DNA from: CAYMAZ01 sp964388575
GTDB taxonomy: Bacteria; Bacteroidota; Bacteroidia; Bacteroidales; DTU049
Direction of reading: 5' to 3'
Length of the DNA stretch: 64,000 nt
Assembly (NCBI GenBank): GCA_964388575.1
Contig: CAYMAZ010000015.1
Location: forward strand, 3,302 to 67,301
A program made the position numbers and the translations under genes. Below the pieces are notes generated by a model. The model was not told the DNA's origin, did not search any database, and was given only the letters and a program-made list of their open reading frames with translations. Below, in pieces: positions 37,801 to 45,720 of the stretch. Within the stretch, counting starts at the first letter, position 1, and every line of letters starts with the position of its first letter.

Positions 37801-39114
37801 TTAAAATCCAATTCCGAAATATTCAATACCAAGGTTGGTCATTTCTGCTTTGTCATAGATATTTCGTCCGTCGAAAACAGCTGCATCTTTGAGTTTACTT
37901 TTAACGTCAACCCATCTTGGTGAACGGAACTGGGTCCATTCGGTGACAAGCACAAGACAATCGCAACCTTCCAGTGCGTCATAAATGTCTGTTGCATATT
38001 CAATTGTATCACCAATTCGGCGATGGCATTCTTCCATGGCAACAGGATCAAATGCTCTGACCTGACAACCGGCAGCTTTGAAATTTTCAATCAGAACCAA
38101 TGCAGGAGCTTCGCGCATGTCGTCAGTGTTGGGTTTGAAAGAAAGTCCCCACATGGCAATTTTTTTCCATTCAAGATTGCCGTTGTAATACTCTTTGACT
38201 TTTTTAAACAAAACAGATTTCTGATCATCATTTACATCCTCAACTGACTGTAAAATTCTGAGGTTGTAACCGTTTTCATTCCCGGTTCTGATGAGTGCCT
38301 TGACATCTTTTGGGAAACAGGAACCTCCATAGCCCACACCGGGATACAAAAACTTATTTCCTATCCGGCTGTCGCTGCCGATTCCTCTGCGGACCATGTT
38401 CACATTGGCTCCGACGATTTCGCAGAGGTTGGCAATATCGTTCATGAAACTGATTCGGGTGGCAAGCATTGAGTTTGCAGCATATTTTGTCATTTCGGCT
38501 GATGGCACATCCATAAAAATGACCGGATGCCCGTTGAGTGTAAATGGTTTATAAAGTTTTGACATGATTACTTCAGCATGTTCGGATTCAACTCCCACAA
38601 CAATCCTGTCAGGTTTCATAAAATCAAGAATGGCATCGCCTTCTTTTAAAAACTCGGGATTGGATGCTACATCAAATTCCTGATTGAAATTGCGGATGTT
38701 CAGTTCTTCTTCAATGGCATTTCTGACTTTTTTTGCAGTGCCAACCGGAACAGTGCTTTTAGTGACAACAAGCATGTAATGGTTCATGTTTTTGCCAATC
38801 GTACGGGCGACATCAAGGACATATTTGAGATCGGCACTTCCGTCTTCATCGGGTGGTGTCCCAACAGCAATAAAAACAACATCGGCTCCTTCGAGCACAT
38901 CTTTGAGTTCCATACTGAAACTCAGAGTCCCCTTTGCAATATTTCGCTGTAACATTTCATCCAGACCGGGCTCATAGATTGGAGATTTTCCTTCATTAAG
39001 CATATTGATTTTCCGGTGGTCGACATCAACGCATATCACGTCAATTCCAACTTCAGCAAAACAGGTTCCTGTGACAAGACCAACATATCCGGTTCCGACA
39101 ATAACAACTTTCAT
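37801..39114 (-). CDS. ugd: UDP-glucose/GDP-mannose 6-dehydrogenase
   Basis: A 437-residue UDP-sugar dehydrogenase that oxidises UDP-glucose to UDP-glucuronate for surface polysaccharide synthesis. Rossmann motif IVGTGYVGLVTGTCFAE at the N-terminus, the GTPPDEDGSADLKYV strand, TVPVGTAKKV, SNPEFLKEGDA, and the catalytic Cys in GVGYGGSCFPKDVKAL. Length and motifs are complete. The promoter is a textbook Bacteroidota one (39141-39171). It stands alone on the - strand with no adjacent sugar genes, so a housekeeping role is plausible. Confidence 0.95.
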   Translation of the reverse strand: MKVVIVGTGYVGLVTGTCFAEVGIDVICVDVDHRKINMLNEGKSPIYEPGLDEMLQRNIAKGTLSFSMELKDVLEGADVVFIAVGTPPDEDGSADLKYVLDVARTIGKNMNHYMLVVTKSTVPVGTAKKVRNAIEEELNIRNFNQEFDVASNPEFLKEGDAILDFMKPDRIVVGVESEHAEVIMSKLYKPFTLNGHPVIFMDVPSAEMTKYAANSMLATRISFMNDIANLCEIVGANVNMVRRGIGSDSRIGNKFLYPGVGYGGSCFPKDVKALIRTGNENGYNLRILQSVEDVNDDQKSVLFKKVKEYYNGNLEWKKIAMWGLSFKPNTDDMREAPALVLIENFKAAGCQVRAFDPVAMEECHRRIGDTIEYATDIYDALEGCDCLVLVTEWTQFRSPRWVDVKSKLKDAAVFDGRNIYDKAEMTNLGIEYFGIGF

Positions 39115-39140
39115 AATTCAGTTTTTTTTTGTTTGCGATG

Positions 39141-39171
39141 CAAAAATAGATGAAAATATAGTTATGACAAA
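39141..39171 (-). promoter_or_regulatory. Bacteroidota promoter of ugd
   Basis: On the - strand, TTTG (39171-39168) is followed after exactly 19 bases by TATTTTTG (39148-39141), perfectly matching the -33/-7 consensus; the ATG is 27 bp further. Confidence 0.8.
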
Positions 39172-39279
39172 GTAAGGTGGAAAATAATGTTGTCGATGTG
39201 AAGATTGGAAGTCGGAAAACAAGAAGTCAGAAAAAAAATCAAGATTTAGGGGAATAACAATATAACGTCTGACAATTCT

Positions 39280-39328
39280 TCATTGTTCATTGTTCATTGT
39301 TCATTGTTCATTGTTCATTGTTCATTGC
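39280..39328. repeat. tandem repeat, about 7 x TCATTGT
   Basis: Seven copies of the heptamer TCATTGT, the last ending TCATTGC, in the gap between ugd and the permease. The last copy includes the stop codon of the permease gene (39322-39324 on the - strand). Heptamer arrays are prone to slippage. Confidence 0.95.
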
Positions 39329-40398
39329 AGCCTAACCCTCGGATCAATTGCTGCATAGAGAATATCAACAATAATATTGAGCAAAATAAAGAGGCATGAG
39401 ATAAATAAAATACATCCCATAATAACGGGAAGGTCAAACTGTTCAAGGGCAGTGACAATGACATATCCGATCCCCTTCCAGTCAAAGATGTATTCAACAA
39501 ATACAGCCCCGGCAAAGAGTGAAGCAAGCCAGTTGGACGCAGAAGTGACAACAGGATTCAACGCGTTTTTGAGTGCATGTTTCAGATAGACTCTGGTTTC
39601 GGAAGCTCCCTTTGATCGTGCTGTTCTGATATAGTCGGACCCGAGAGTGTCGAGAAATGAATTTCTGGTGAGTTCTGTCATCACAGCCAGAGGTCGTATG
39701 CCAAGAGTTATGGCAGGCAAAATCAGATTTTTCAGCACAGGATACTCACCCCTACCCATGGGATCAACTTCATAAAGACTGCCGAAGAGGTTAAGTCCGG
39801 TAATGTCTCCAAGTAAAAATGCAAATATCCAGGCAATGAGTATTGCTGCAAAAAAAGAAGGCACTGACATTCCACCAACACTCACAATCAGGATAGTTTT
39901 GTCAAGAATGGTGTCCTTATATCGTGCACTGATCATTCCAAGTATTAAACCGATGATGATGGCAAACAGTATTGATGCAAGGGCAAGGATAAGTGTGTTT
40001 GGAAATGACTCACCGATAATCTGAGATACGGGCCGTCGGCTTTGATATGATTTGCGCAGATAGGGCTTTTTAACAACGGTTTTGACATGTCCTATTGTAA
40101 AGAGCACTGACGAAGAAATGTATTTGGAGGAATCATAAAACCAGAAATTATCCTGATCAGTTGAATGAAATGAAAGGGGAGAAAGATCGTTAAGATAGTG
40201 AAAGAATTGAACCATAAGGGGTTTATCCAAACCCAGATCTTTTCGTATTGCTTCCACTCCTGCCATATCGCTCCTCTGTCCGAGCAACATTCGTGTCGGA
40301 TCACCAGGAAGTGCATGAAAGAGAAAGAAAATAACAATAAGGACTCCTGCCAAAACAGGAATACCGTGAACAAGTCGCTTCAGTATGAACTTCAGCAT
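39322..40398 (-). CDS. ABC transporter permease, DppB/OppB type, orphan
   Basis: A 358-residue inner-membrane permease of the peptide/nickel (DppB) class. The N-terminal FILKRLVHGIPVLAGVL, GDPTRM and the EAA-like loop (SDYIRTARSKGASETRVYLKHALKNA) identify it; C-terminal helices carry FVEYIFDWKGIGYVIV. Length is slightly more than usual because of a 50-residue periplasmic insert (LSPLSFHSTDQDN). No DppC, ATPase or binding protein is present in the window, so it is an orphan or its partners are elsewhere. Its stop lies in a heptamer repeat. It is 5 bp downstream of the DoxX gene. Confidence 0.88.
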   Translation of the reverse strand: MLKFILKRLVHGIPVLAGVLIVIFFLFHALPGDPTRMLLGQRSDMAGVEAIRKDLGLDKPLMVQFFHYLNDLSPLSFHSTDQDNFWFYDSSKYISSSVLFTIGHVKTVVKKPYLRKSYQSRRPVSQIIGESFPNTLILALASILFAIIIGLILGMISARYKDTILDKTILIVSVGGMSVPSFFAAILIAWIFAFLLGDITGLNLFGSLYEVDPMGRGEYPVLKNLILPAITLGIRPLAVMTELTRNSFLDTLGSDYIRTARSKGASETRVYLKHALKNALNPVVTSASNWLASLFAGAVFVEYIFDWKGIGYVIVTALEQFDLPVIMGCILFISCLFILLNIIVDILYAAIDPRVRLQ

Positions 40399-40403
40399 GA
40401 ATT

Positions 40404-41528
40404 TTATTTATCTTTCTGTGACTTCTGGGTTAATTTTTCAAAATCAACTTTTTCAAATTCCGGAATATCCCGGTGACTCCATTTGGCAATGACCGTTCCA
40501 TCATGAATCAAAACCAAACCAGGATTCGATCTGATAACAGTTTTAAGTGTAATTTCATCTGAGAAGAAAATCTCATAGGGTACTGCATATTTTTCTCTGA
40601 ATTCAGCTGCTGTTGAAGGAGCACTTCCGGTAATTGCAATAAAATCAATACCCTGCTCAACTGACTTCTGAGCAAAAGAATTGATTTTTTCTATGTTTCT
40701 ATAATCTGCATTTTCAATATAGTACATAATCAGCAGAAACTGATAGCCGGGATGTTGTGTAAAGGATTTGAAATAATCCTGCCCCTTTTCATCACCAATA
40801 AAAATATATGTTTCAGGAAAGGGAGCCGCTTCTATTCTCTGATCCACAAATTCCCATGTGGCCATCCACAATGAATCATCCCAGGGAAAATCCGGAGAAA
40901 GATATTCCTGAATTTCACCCGTTTCCTTATTTTGATAGATCAGAAAATACTTATCTTCTTCTTCTCCATCAATTTTCATACTGCTTCCTACTTTCCATGG
41001 GCGAAAATCAATCACTGGTTCATGTCGCAATCCATATATACTGACTCCTAAAGGGATTATCAATAAAAGCGCAACAATAATCCATTCCGTTTTACAATTG
41101 AACAGTTTTTTATATTTCTTTCGGTAAATAAACGTGATGATTGCTAAAATTATGAATACAACATTTTTGTAAAAAGTTTCCCAGTTTGTCAGAACGATTG
41201 CATCACCAAAACATCCGCAATCAGTAACGGGGTTTTTGATTGCAAGATAAAGTGTCAGCGGTGTAAAAAAAGCCATGAACAATAATCCCAGCAAGGCTGA
41301 CAATCTGTTCTTAATTCCAAAAAATAATGCTGCACCAATAATGAATTCAAGTGCAGACAATGAAATACTCAGAAAAACCGCAAAGGAATCAAGCCACTGA
41401 ATGTTAAAGGCAGCAAAGTAATCCAAAAATTTATATGCTGAACCCATCGGATCAATGGCTTTTACAAATCCTGAAAAGATGAATACAGCTCCAAGCAGAA
41501 AACGAGAGATATAGGCAATGATTTTCAT
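40404..41528 (-). CDS. BT_3928-like DoxX/MauE membrane protein with Trx-like C-terminal domain
   Basis: A 374-residue protein: four transmembrane helices of DoxX/MauE type (ISRFLLGAVFIFSGFVKAID, LEFIIGAALFFGI, LLGLLFMAFFTPLTLYLA) with the reduced-Cys motif DCGCFG between helices, followed after residue 125 by a thioredoxin-like soluble part (about residues 230-370, FLLIMYYIENADY, IDFIAITGSAPST, PYEIFFSDE) that lacks a CxxC. The BT_3928 family is recognised in Bacteroidetes; a role in redox homeostasis of envelope thiols is possible but unproven. On the - strand, TATATTTG at 41562-41555 is a likely -7 element. Confidence 0.8.
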   Translation of the reverse strand: MKIIAYISRFLLGAVFIFSGFVKAIDPMGSAYKFLDYFAAFNIQWLDSFAVFLSISLSALEFIIGAALFFGIKNRLSALLGLLFMAFFTPLTLYLAIKNPVTDCGCFGDAIVLTNWETFYKNVVFIILAIITFIYRKKYKKLFNCKTEWIIVALLLIIPLGVSIYGLRHEPVIDFRPWKVGSSMKIDGEEEDKYFLIYQNKETGEIQEYLSPDFPWDDSLWMATWEFVDQRIEAAPFPETYIFIGDEKGQDYFKSFTQHPGYQFLLIMYYIENADYRNIEKINSFAQKSVEQGIDFIAITGSAPSTAAEFREKYAVPYEIFFSDEITLKTVIRSNPGLVLIHDGTVIAKWSHRDIPEFEKVDFEKLTQKSQKDK

Positions 41529-41842
41529 GTTAAATATAGTTTTTATTGAGAATGCAAATATAATAAAAAGCCACTATCCAGATGAAACATTCGATCTTAA
41601 GGCAATAATTTATTCTTATGTATTGCATAAAAAATATTCAATAAATCCTTGTTGTTAAAACATATCCCACAACTTCAATAGAAAAATTTCACATCTAAAA
41701 AGTGATGTTTTGTTGATCTTTTTATATAAAACTATTTTAAGTGGAAATGTCGTTTAAAAATCCCGTTATGTATAGAACATTCCGGGTAACTCAAAAATAT
41801 TTGTAATTTCGTTGGTTGAATTTTAAACTAAAGCATAATAAT
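41529..41842. other. divergent promoter region between the DoxX and M16 genes
   Basis: No gene seen. On the - strand, TATATTTG (41562-41555) precedes the DoxX ATG by 26 bp. On the + strand, TAATTTCG (41804-41811) is a weak -7 match before the M16 start. The rest is AT-rich. Confidence 0.45.
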
Positions 41843-44749
41843 ATGAAACGATTTCTTTTAAAATCACTTGTTCTGTTTTTGATGTTGCCCGGATTGTTTG
41901 CCCAGGCTCAGAAAACATACACATTTGAAGATGTTTCCGGCGACAAAATGGGAGTCAGAATTTACACCCTTGACAACGGTCTGAAAGTATACATGAGTGT
42001 GAATAATGAAGAACCTCGAATAACTGCATATGTTGCAGTTCGCGTGGGAGGAAAAAACGATCCTGCAGAAACGACGGGTCTGGCTCACTATTTTGAGCAT
42101 ATGATGTTTAAAGGCACTCCGAATTTCGGAACATCAAACTGGACTGAAGAAAAAATGCTGCTTGACAAAATTGAAGCATTATTTGAAATTTACCGTGTTG
42201 AAACTGACGAATCAAAACGTGCATCGCTCTACAAACAAATTGACAGCATTTCGTATGAAGCTTCTAAGCTTGCCATTCCAAACGAATATGATAAACTCAT
42301 GAAACTGATCGGATCACAGGGAACAAATGCTGCCACTTCACTGGATTATACATTTTACATTGAGAATATTCCCTCCAATCAACTCGAAAACTGGGCAATC
42401 ATCCAGGCTGACAGGTTTACACATCCGGTTCTTCGACTGTTTCACACTGAACTTGAAACCGTGTACGAAGAAAAAAACATGTCACTGACCAATGACGGAC
42501 GTAAAACGATTGAAACGTTGTTTGCATCACTATATCCAAACCACCCCTACGGACAGCAAACCGTCCTTGGACATGCCGAGCATCTGAAGAATCCGTCGAT
42601 GACCAACATCAATAATTTCTTCAACAAATGGTACATCCCAAATAACATGGCAGTTGTTCTGGCCGGAGACTTGGATCCTGATCAGGCAATTGCTGTTGTA
42701 GACAGATATTTCGGAAAACTTGAATCAAAACCACTCCCTGAGTTTTCTTTTAAAGAAGAACCAGTAATCACTGAACCAATCACACAGGAAGTCAAAGGTT
42801 TAGAAGCTGAAAACCTGATCATTGCGTTCAGGTTTCCGGGAGTTTCAAGTGAAGATGCTCTGTATGTTAATATGATGGCCATGATGCTGTTCAACGGAAA
42901 GGCCGGTTTGATTGACCTAAACATCAATCAGAAGCAAAAAGCACTTGAAGCATCAGCTTTTCCCTATATGCTCGGAGATTATTCAGCTCTGATCCTTTCG
43001 GGAAAGCCCAAGGATGGGCAATCTCTAGAACAGCTCAGAGATTTGCTTCTGGAACAGGTTGATTTGTTAAAAAAAGGACAATGGCCCGACTGGATGCTTG
43101 AGGCTGCCATCAACAACCTCAAACTGAGAGAAATGAAACAAACTGAATCAAATTCTTCAAGAGCAAGACTGATGATGAATTCATTTATTTACAATATGCC
43201 ATGGGAAAATCAGGTGACTTATATTGAAAGAATCGGAAAACTTACTAAAAATGACATCCTCAGGTATGCAGACAAATCAATGAACAACAATTACGCTGTG
43301 ATATATAAAAGGCAGGCCACTCCTGAGGATCTTCCAAAAGTTAGCAAACCGCCGATCACTCCTATTTTCCTGAACAGGGATTCTGAATCAGAATTTCTTG
43401 TAAATATCAGAAGTAACAATGTAGAGTCTCTGAAACCTGTTTTTGTGGATTTTAAAAAGGATCTTACAAAACTGAAAACAAAAAGCGGGCAGGACATTTT
43501 TTATGTGAAAAATGTTGAAAACAACACATTCAATCTGTTTTTCCATTTTAATATGGGAAGCTGGAATGACAAACTTCTCAGCCTTGCCGTCAATTATCTC
43601 CCATATCTCGGTACGTCAAAAATGAGTGCCGAAGAAATTCAACAGGAATTTTTCAAACTTGCCTGCACTTTCTCAGTCAACGCGGGGACAGAAGAAACCT
43701 GGATATCCATCAGTGGACTATCTGAAAACTTTATTCCTGCGTTAAAACTTGCTGAATCAGTACTAAGAGACCCTGTTCCAAATCCCGAAGCACTGAATAA
43801 TCTGATTGCTGACATTCAAAAGGAAAGAATTGATGCAAAAGCAAATCAACAAGCCAACTTCAGAGCTCTTGTGAGTTATGCCACCTATGGCCCGAACTCA
43901 CCATATAAGTATATCCTCAGCGATTCTGAACTCGGAAAAATAAAACCTGAAACTTTAACAGACATTATCAGACAGCTCATTGCCTATCCTCACAAAATTC
44001 TCTATTACGGACCCGAGAACCCAAAAGAACTGACAAAAGCATTGAATGCCTATCATTTGGTACCGAAAAAATCAATGGAGCTTCCCGGCAAAGTCAGCTT
44101 TGAAGAACTTGAAACAAAAGAAAACCAATTGTATTTTGCTGATTATAATGCAAATCAGTCATATGTGCAGCTGGTTTCTAAAAGCATTCCCTTCAATAAA
44201 GAGATTCTTCCTCTCGTGAATTTGTTCAATGCATATTTCGGCGGAAGCATGAATGCCATTGTTTTCCAGGAAATGAGAGAAAAAAGATCTCTTGCTTATA
44301 CAGCCCGTTCAACATTCAGCACTCCTTCAAAAAAAGAGAAAAACTTTATGAACAATGCGTTTATTGCTACACAGAATGATAAAGTCCCGGATGCACTTGA
44401 AGCGTTTAACATACTTTTTGATGAGATGCCGCTCAGTGAACGTTCATTTGAACTTGCCAAATCCGGCATATTGAATCGCATTGAAACGGAAAGACTGACA
44501 AAAATGAGAATTGTCTGGACATATCTGAGCAATGAAAAACTTGGAATTGAATATGATTACCGTAAAGACATCTATGATCAGGTCAAAAAACTAACACTCG
44601 AGGATGTCAGGAATTTTTCAGCTAAATATCTGAAACATATTCCCAAAACTTACATCATTCTTGGACGTGGAGCTGACATTGATTTCGAAACACTGAAAAA
44701 GTATGCACCAGCAGTAAATCTGAGTCAGGAAGATATTTTCGGATATTGA
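41843..44749 (+). CDS. M16 family metallopeptidase (insulinase-like)
   Basis: A 968-residue secreted zinc peptidase. I choose the ATG at 41843 because it gives a signal peptide (KRFLLKSLVLFLMLPGLFAQAQ); an in-frame TTG 27 bp earlier has no support. The inverted zinc motif HYFEH is in GLAHYFEHMMFKGTP, with the downstream Glu in the ETVYEEKNM helix. Typical M16 segments KLIGSQGTNAATSLDYTFYIENIP and VVLAGDLDPDQAIAVVDRYFGKLE follow. The second half (from about residue 500) is the inactive M16-C copy (NAYFGGSMNAIVFQEMREKRSLAYTAR). Likely degrades peptides outside the cytoplasm. Confidence 0.93.
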   Translation: MKRFLLKSLVLFLMLPGLFAQAQKTYTFEDVSGDKMGVRIYTLDNGLKVYMSVNNEEPRITAYVAVRVGGKNDPAETTGLAHYFEHMMFKGTPNFGTSNWTEEKMLLDKIEALFEIYRVETDESKRASLYKQIDSISYEASKLAIPNEYDKLMKLIGSQGTNAATSLDYTFYIENIPSNQLENWAIIQADRFTHPVLRLFHTELETVYEEKNMSLTNDGRKTIETLFASLYPNHPYGQQTVLGHAEHLKNPSMTNINNFFNKWYIPNNMAVVLAGDLDPDQAIAVVDRYFGKLESKPLPEFSFKEEPVITEPITQEVKGLEAENLIIAFRFPGVSSEDALYVNMMAMMLFNGKAGLIDLNINQKQKALEASAFPYMLGDYSALILSGKPKDGQSLEQLRDLLLEQVDLLKKGQWPDWMLEAAINNLKLREMKQTESNSSRARLMMNSFIYNMPWENQVTYIERIGKLTKNDILRYADKSMNNNYAVIYKRQATPEDLPKVSKPPITPIFLNRDSESEFLVNIRSNNVESLKPVFVDFKKDLTKLKTKSGQDIFYVKNVENNTFNLFFHFNMGSWNDKLLSLAVNYLPYLGTSKMSAEEIQQEFFKLACTFSVNAGTEETWISISGLSENFIPALKLAESVLRDPVPNPEALNNLIADIQKERIDAKANQQANFRALVSYATYGPNSPYKYILSDSELGKIKPETLTDIIRQLIAYPHKILYYGPENPKELTKALNAYHLVPKKSMELPGKVSFEELETKENQLYFADYNANQSYVQLVSKSIPFNKEILPLVNLFNAYFGGSMNAIVFQEMREKRSLAYTARSTFSTPSKKEKNFMNNAFIATQNDKVPDALEAFNILFDEMPLSERSFELAKSGILNRIETERLTKMRIVWTYLSNEKLGIEYDYRKDIYDQVKKLTLEDVRNFSAKYLKHIPKTYIILGRGADIDFETLKKYAPAVNLSQEDIFGY

Positions 44750-44814
44750 TCATTTACAGTAAAATTGCACAACTTGTGCAGTCATATTGTGCCCGGCGAA
44801 TTCAACTCATGGAG

Positions 44815-45717
44815 TTATTCTCCGGGTATAATTGTATATATGGTTGCGCCATATCCACCCCACACACCCACAGCACCATTCACATTGTGCCTGATAACCA
44901 CGGGGTAAACAAAAGGGTTTCCACCTGAAAAATATTCCTGTTCTATTGTTCTCCAGAACTCAAAATGCTCACGGTCTATGCTTGTAATCTTCACATCAAT
45001 CGTGTCTCCCTTTTTAAAATAAAACAATTCCTCATCATCACGAATGGCATCAATATCTGATAATGTTGGAACACCCCTGTACATATTGAATTCAAACTCC
45101 TTGCCACTGAAAAAAATGTCGTCATACACCGATCCAAGCACTGGCACCCAATCGTTATCTCTCCCCTTTCTGGACGTAAACAACCTGAAATATTGCTTCA
45201 AAGCAGGATCATCATTATAAAGGGCCCAGATATATCCCAATGAGTCATTGTCAGGTTTCCCTTCAGTGTCAGGGATCCACCAGATTGAATCTAGGGTCAC
45301 AGGTTCAGGAATGGTTGTTACTCCGGTTATGGTATCACCTTCAGCATAAATAGTCAGGGTATAGGTCTTCCCGATTTCTCCTTTCAAAAACGTGCCTTTA
45401 TATGAAATGAAAGGCCATATACCAGTAAAGGCATTTGAAAAATCAAGCTCCAGTTTTTCAGTCTGCGTTCCGTCAGAAACATACACATCTGCATTTAAAA
45501 TAAACAGATTTGCAAGTGTGGAAGAATCAACCTGCGAAAAGTAGGGCGAATTTCGTGTGAGAGCAACAACCGGATAATGATCCTGTTCAATCCATCCCTC
45601 CACAACAAGTTTAAATTCAGGCTCCGGAAGTTCAATGAATACTTCCTTCTGACAGGAACTAATCAGAACAACAACTGCCAAAATTGAGAGCAACAAATAT
45701 TTCTGCTTCGTTCTCAT
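44815..45717 (-). CDS. DUF4249 lipoprotein
   Basis: A 300-residue lipoprotein (lipobox ISSCQKE) with the DUF4249 pattern near its N-terminus: EFKLVVEGWIEQDHYPVVALTRNSPYF, then LNADVYVSDG and GEIGKTYTLTIYAEG. DUF4249 proteins in Bacteroidota are typically encoded next to a TonB-dependent receptor, as here (3 bp gap), and are thought to form an outer-membrane uptake pair. The substrate is unknown. It is translated right after the receptor. Confidence 0.88.
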   Translation of the reverse strand: MRTKQKYLLLSILAVVVLISSCQKEVFIELPEPEFKLVVEGWIEQDHYPVVALTRNSPYFSQVDSSTLANLFILNADVYVSDGTQTEKLELDFSNAFTGIWPFISYKGTFLKGEIGKTYTLTIYAEGDTITGVTTIPEPVTLDSIWWIPDTEGKPDNDSLGYIWALYNDDPALKQYFRLFTSRKGRDNDWVPVLGSVYDDIFFSGKEFEFNMYRGVPTLSDIDAIRDDEELFYFKKGDTIDVKITSIDREHFEFWRTIEQEYFSGGNPFVYPVVIRHNVNGAVGVWGGYGATIYTIIPGE

Positions 45718-45720
45718 GAG

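Noticed and set aside
39280..39328. Possible CRISPR-like array
   Set aside because: The units are contiguous 7-mers without spacers and there are no cas genes.
44766..44780. Palindrome TGCACAA/TTGTGCA between convergent genes as an operator
   Set aside because: Lies between two gene ends where no promoter is expected; too short to call a terminator and lacking a T-run.
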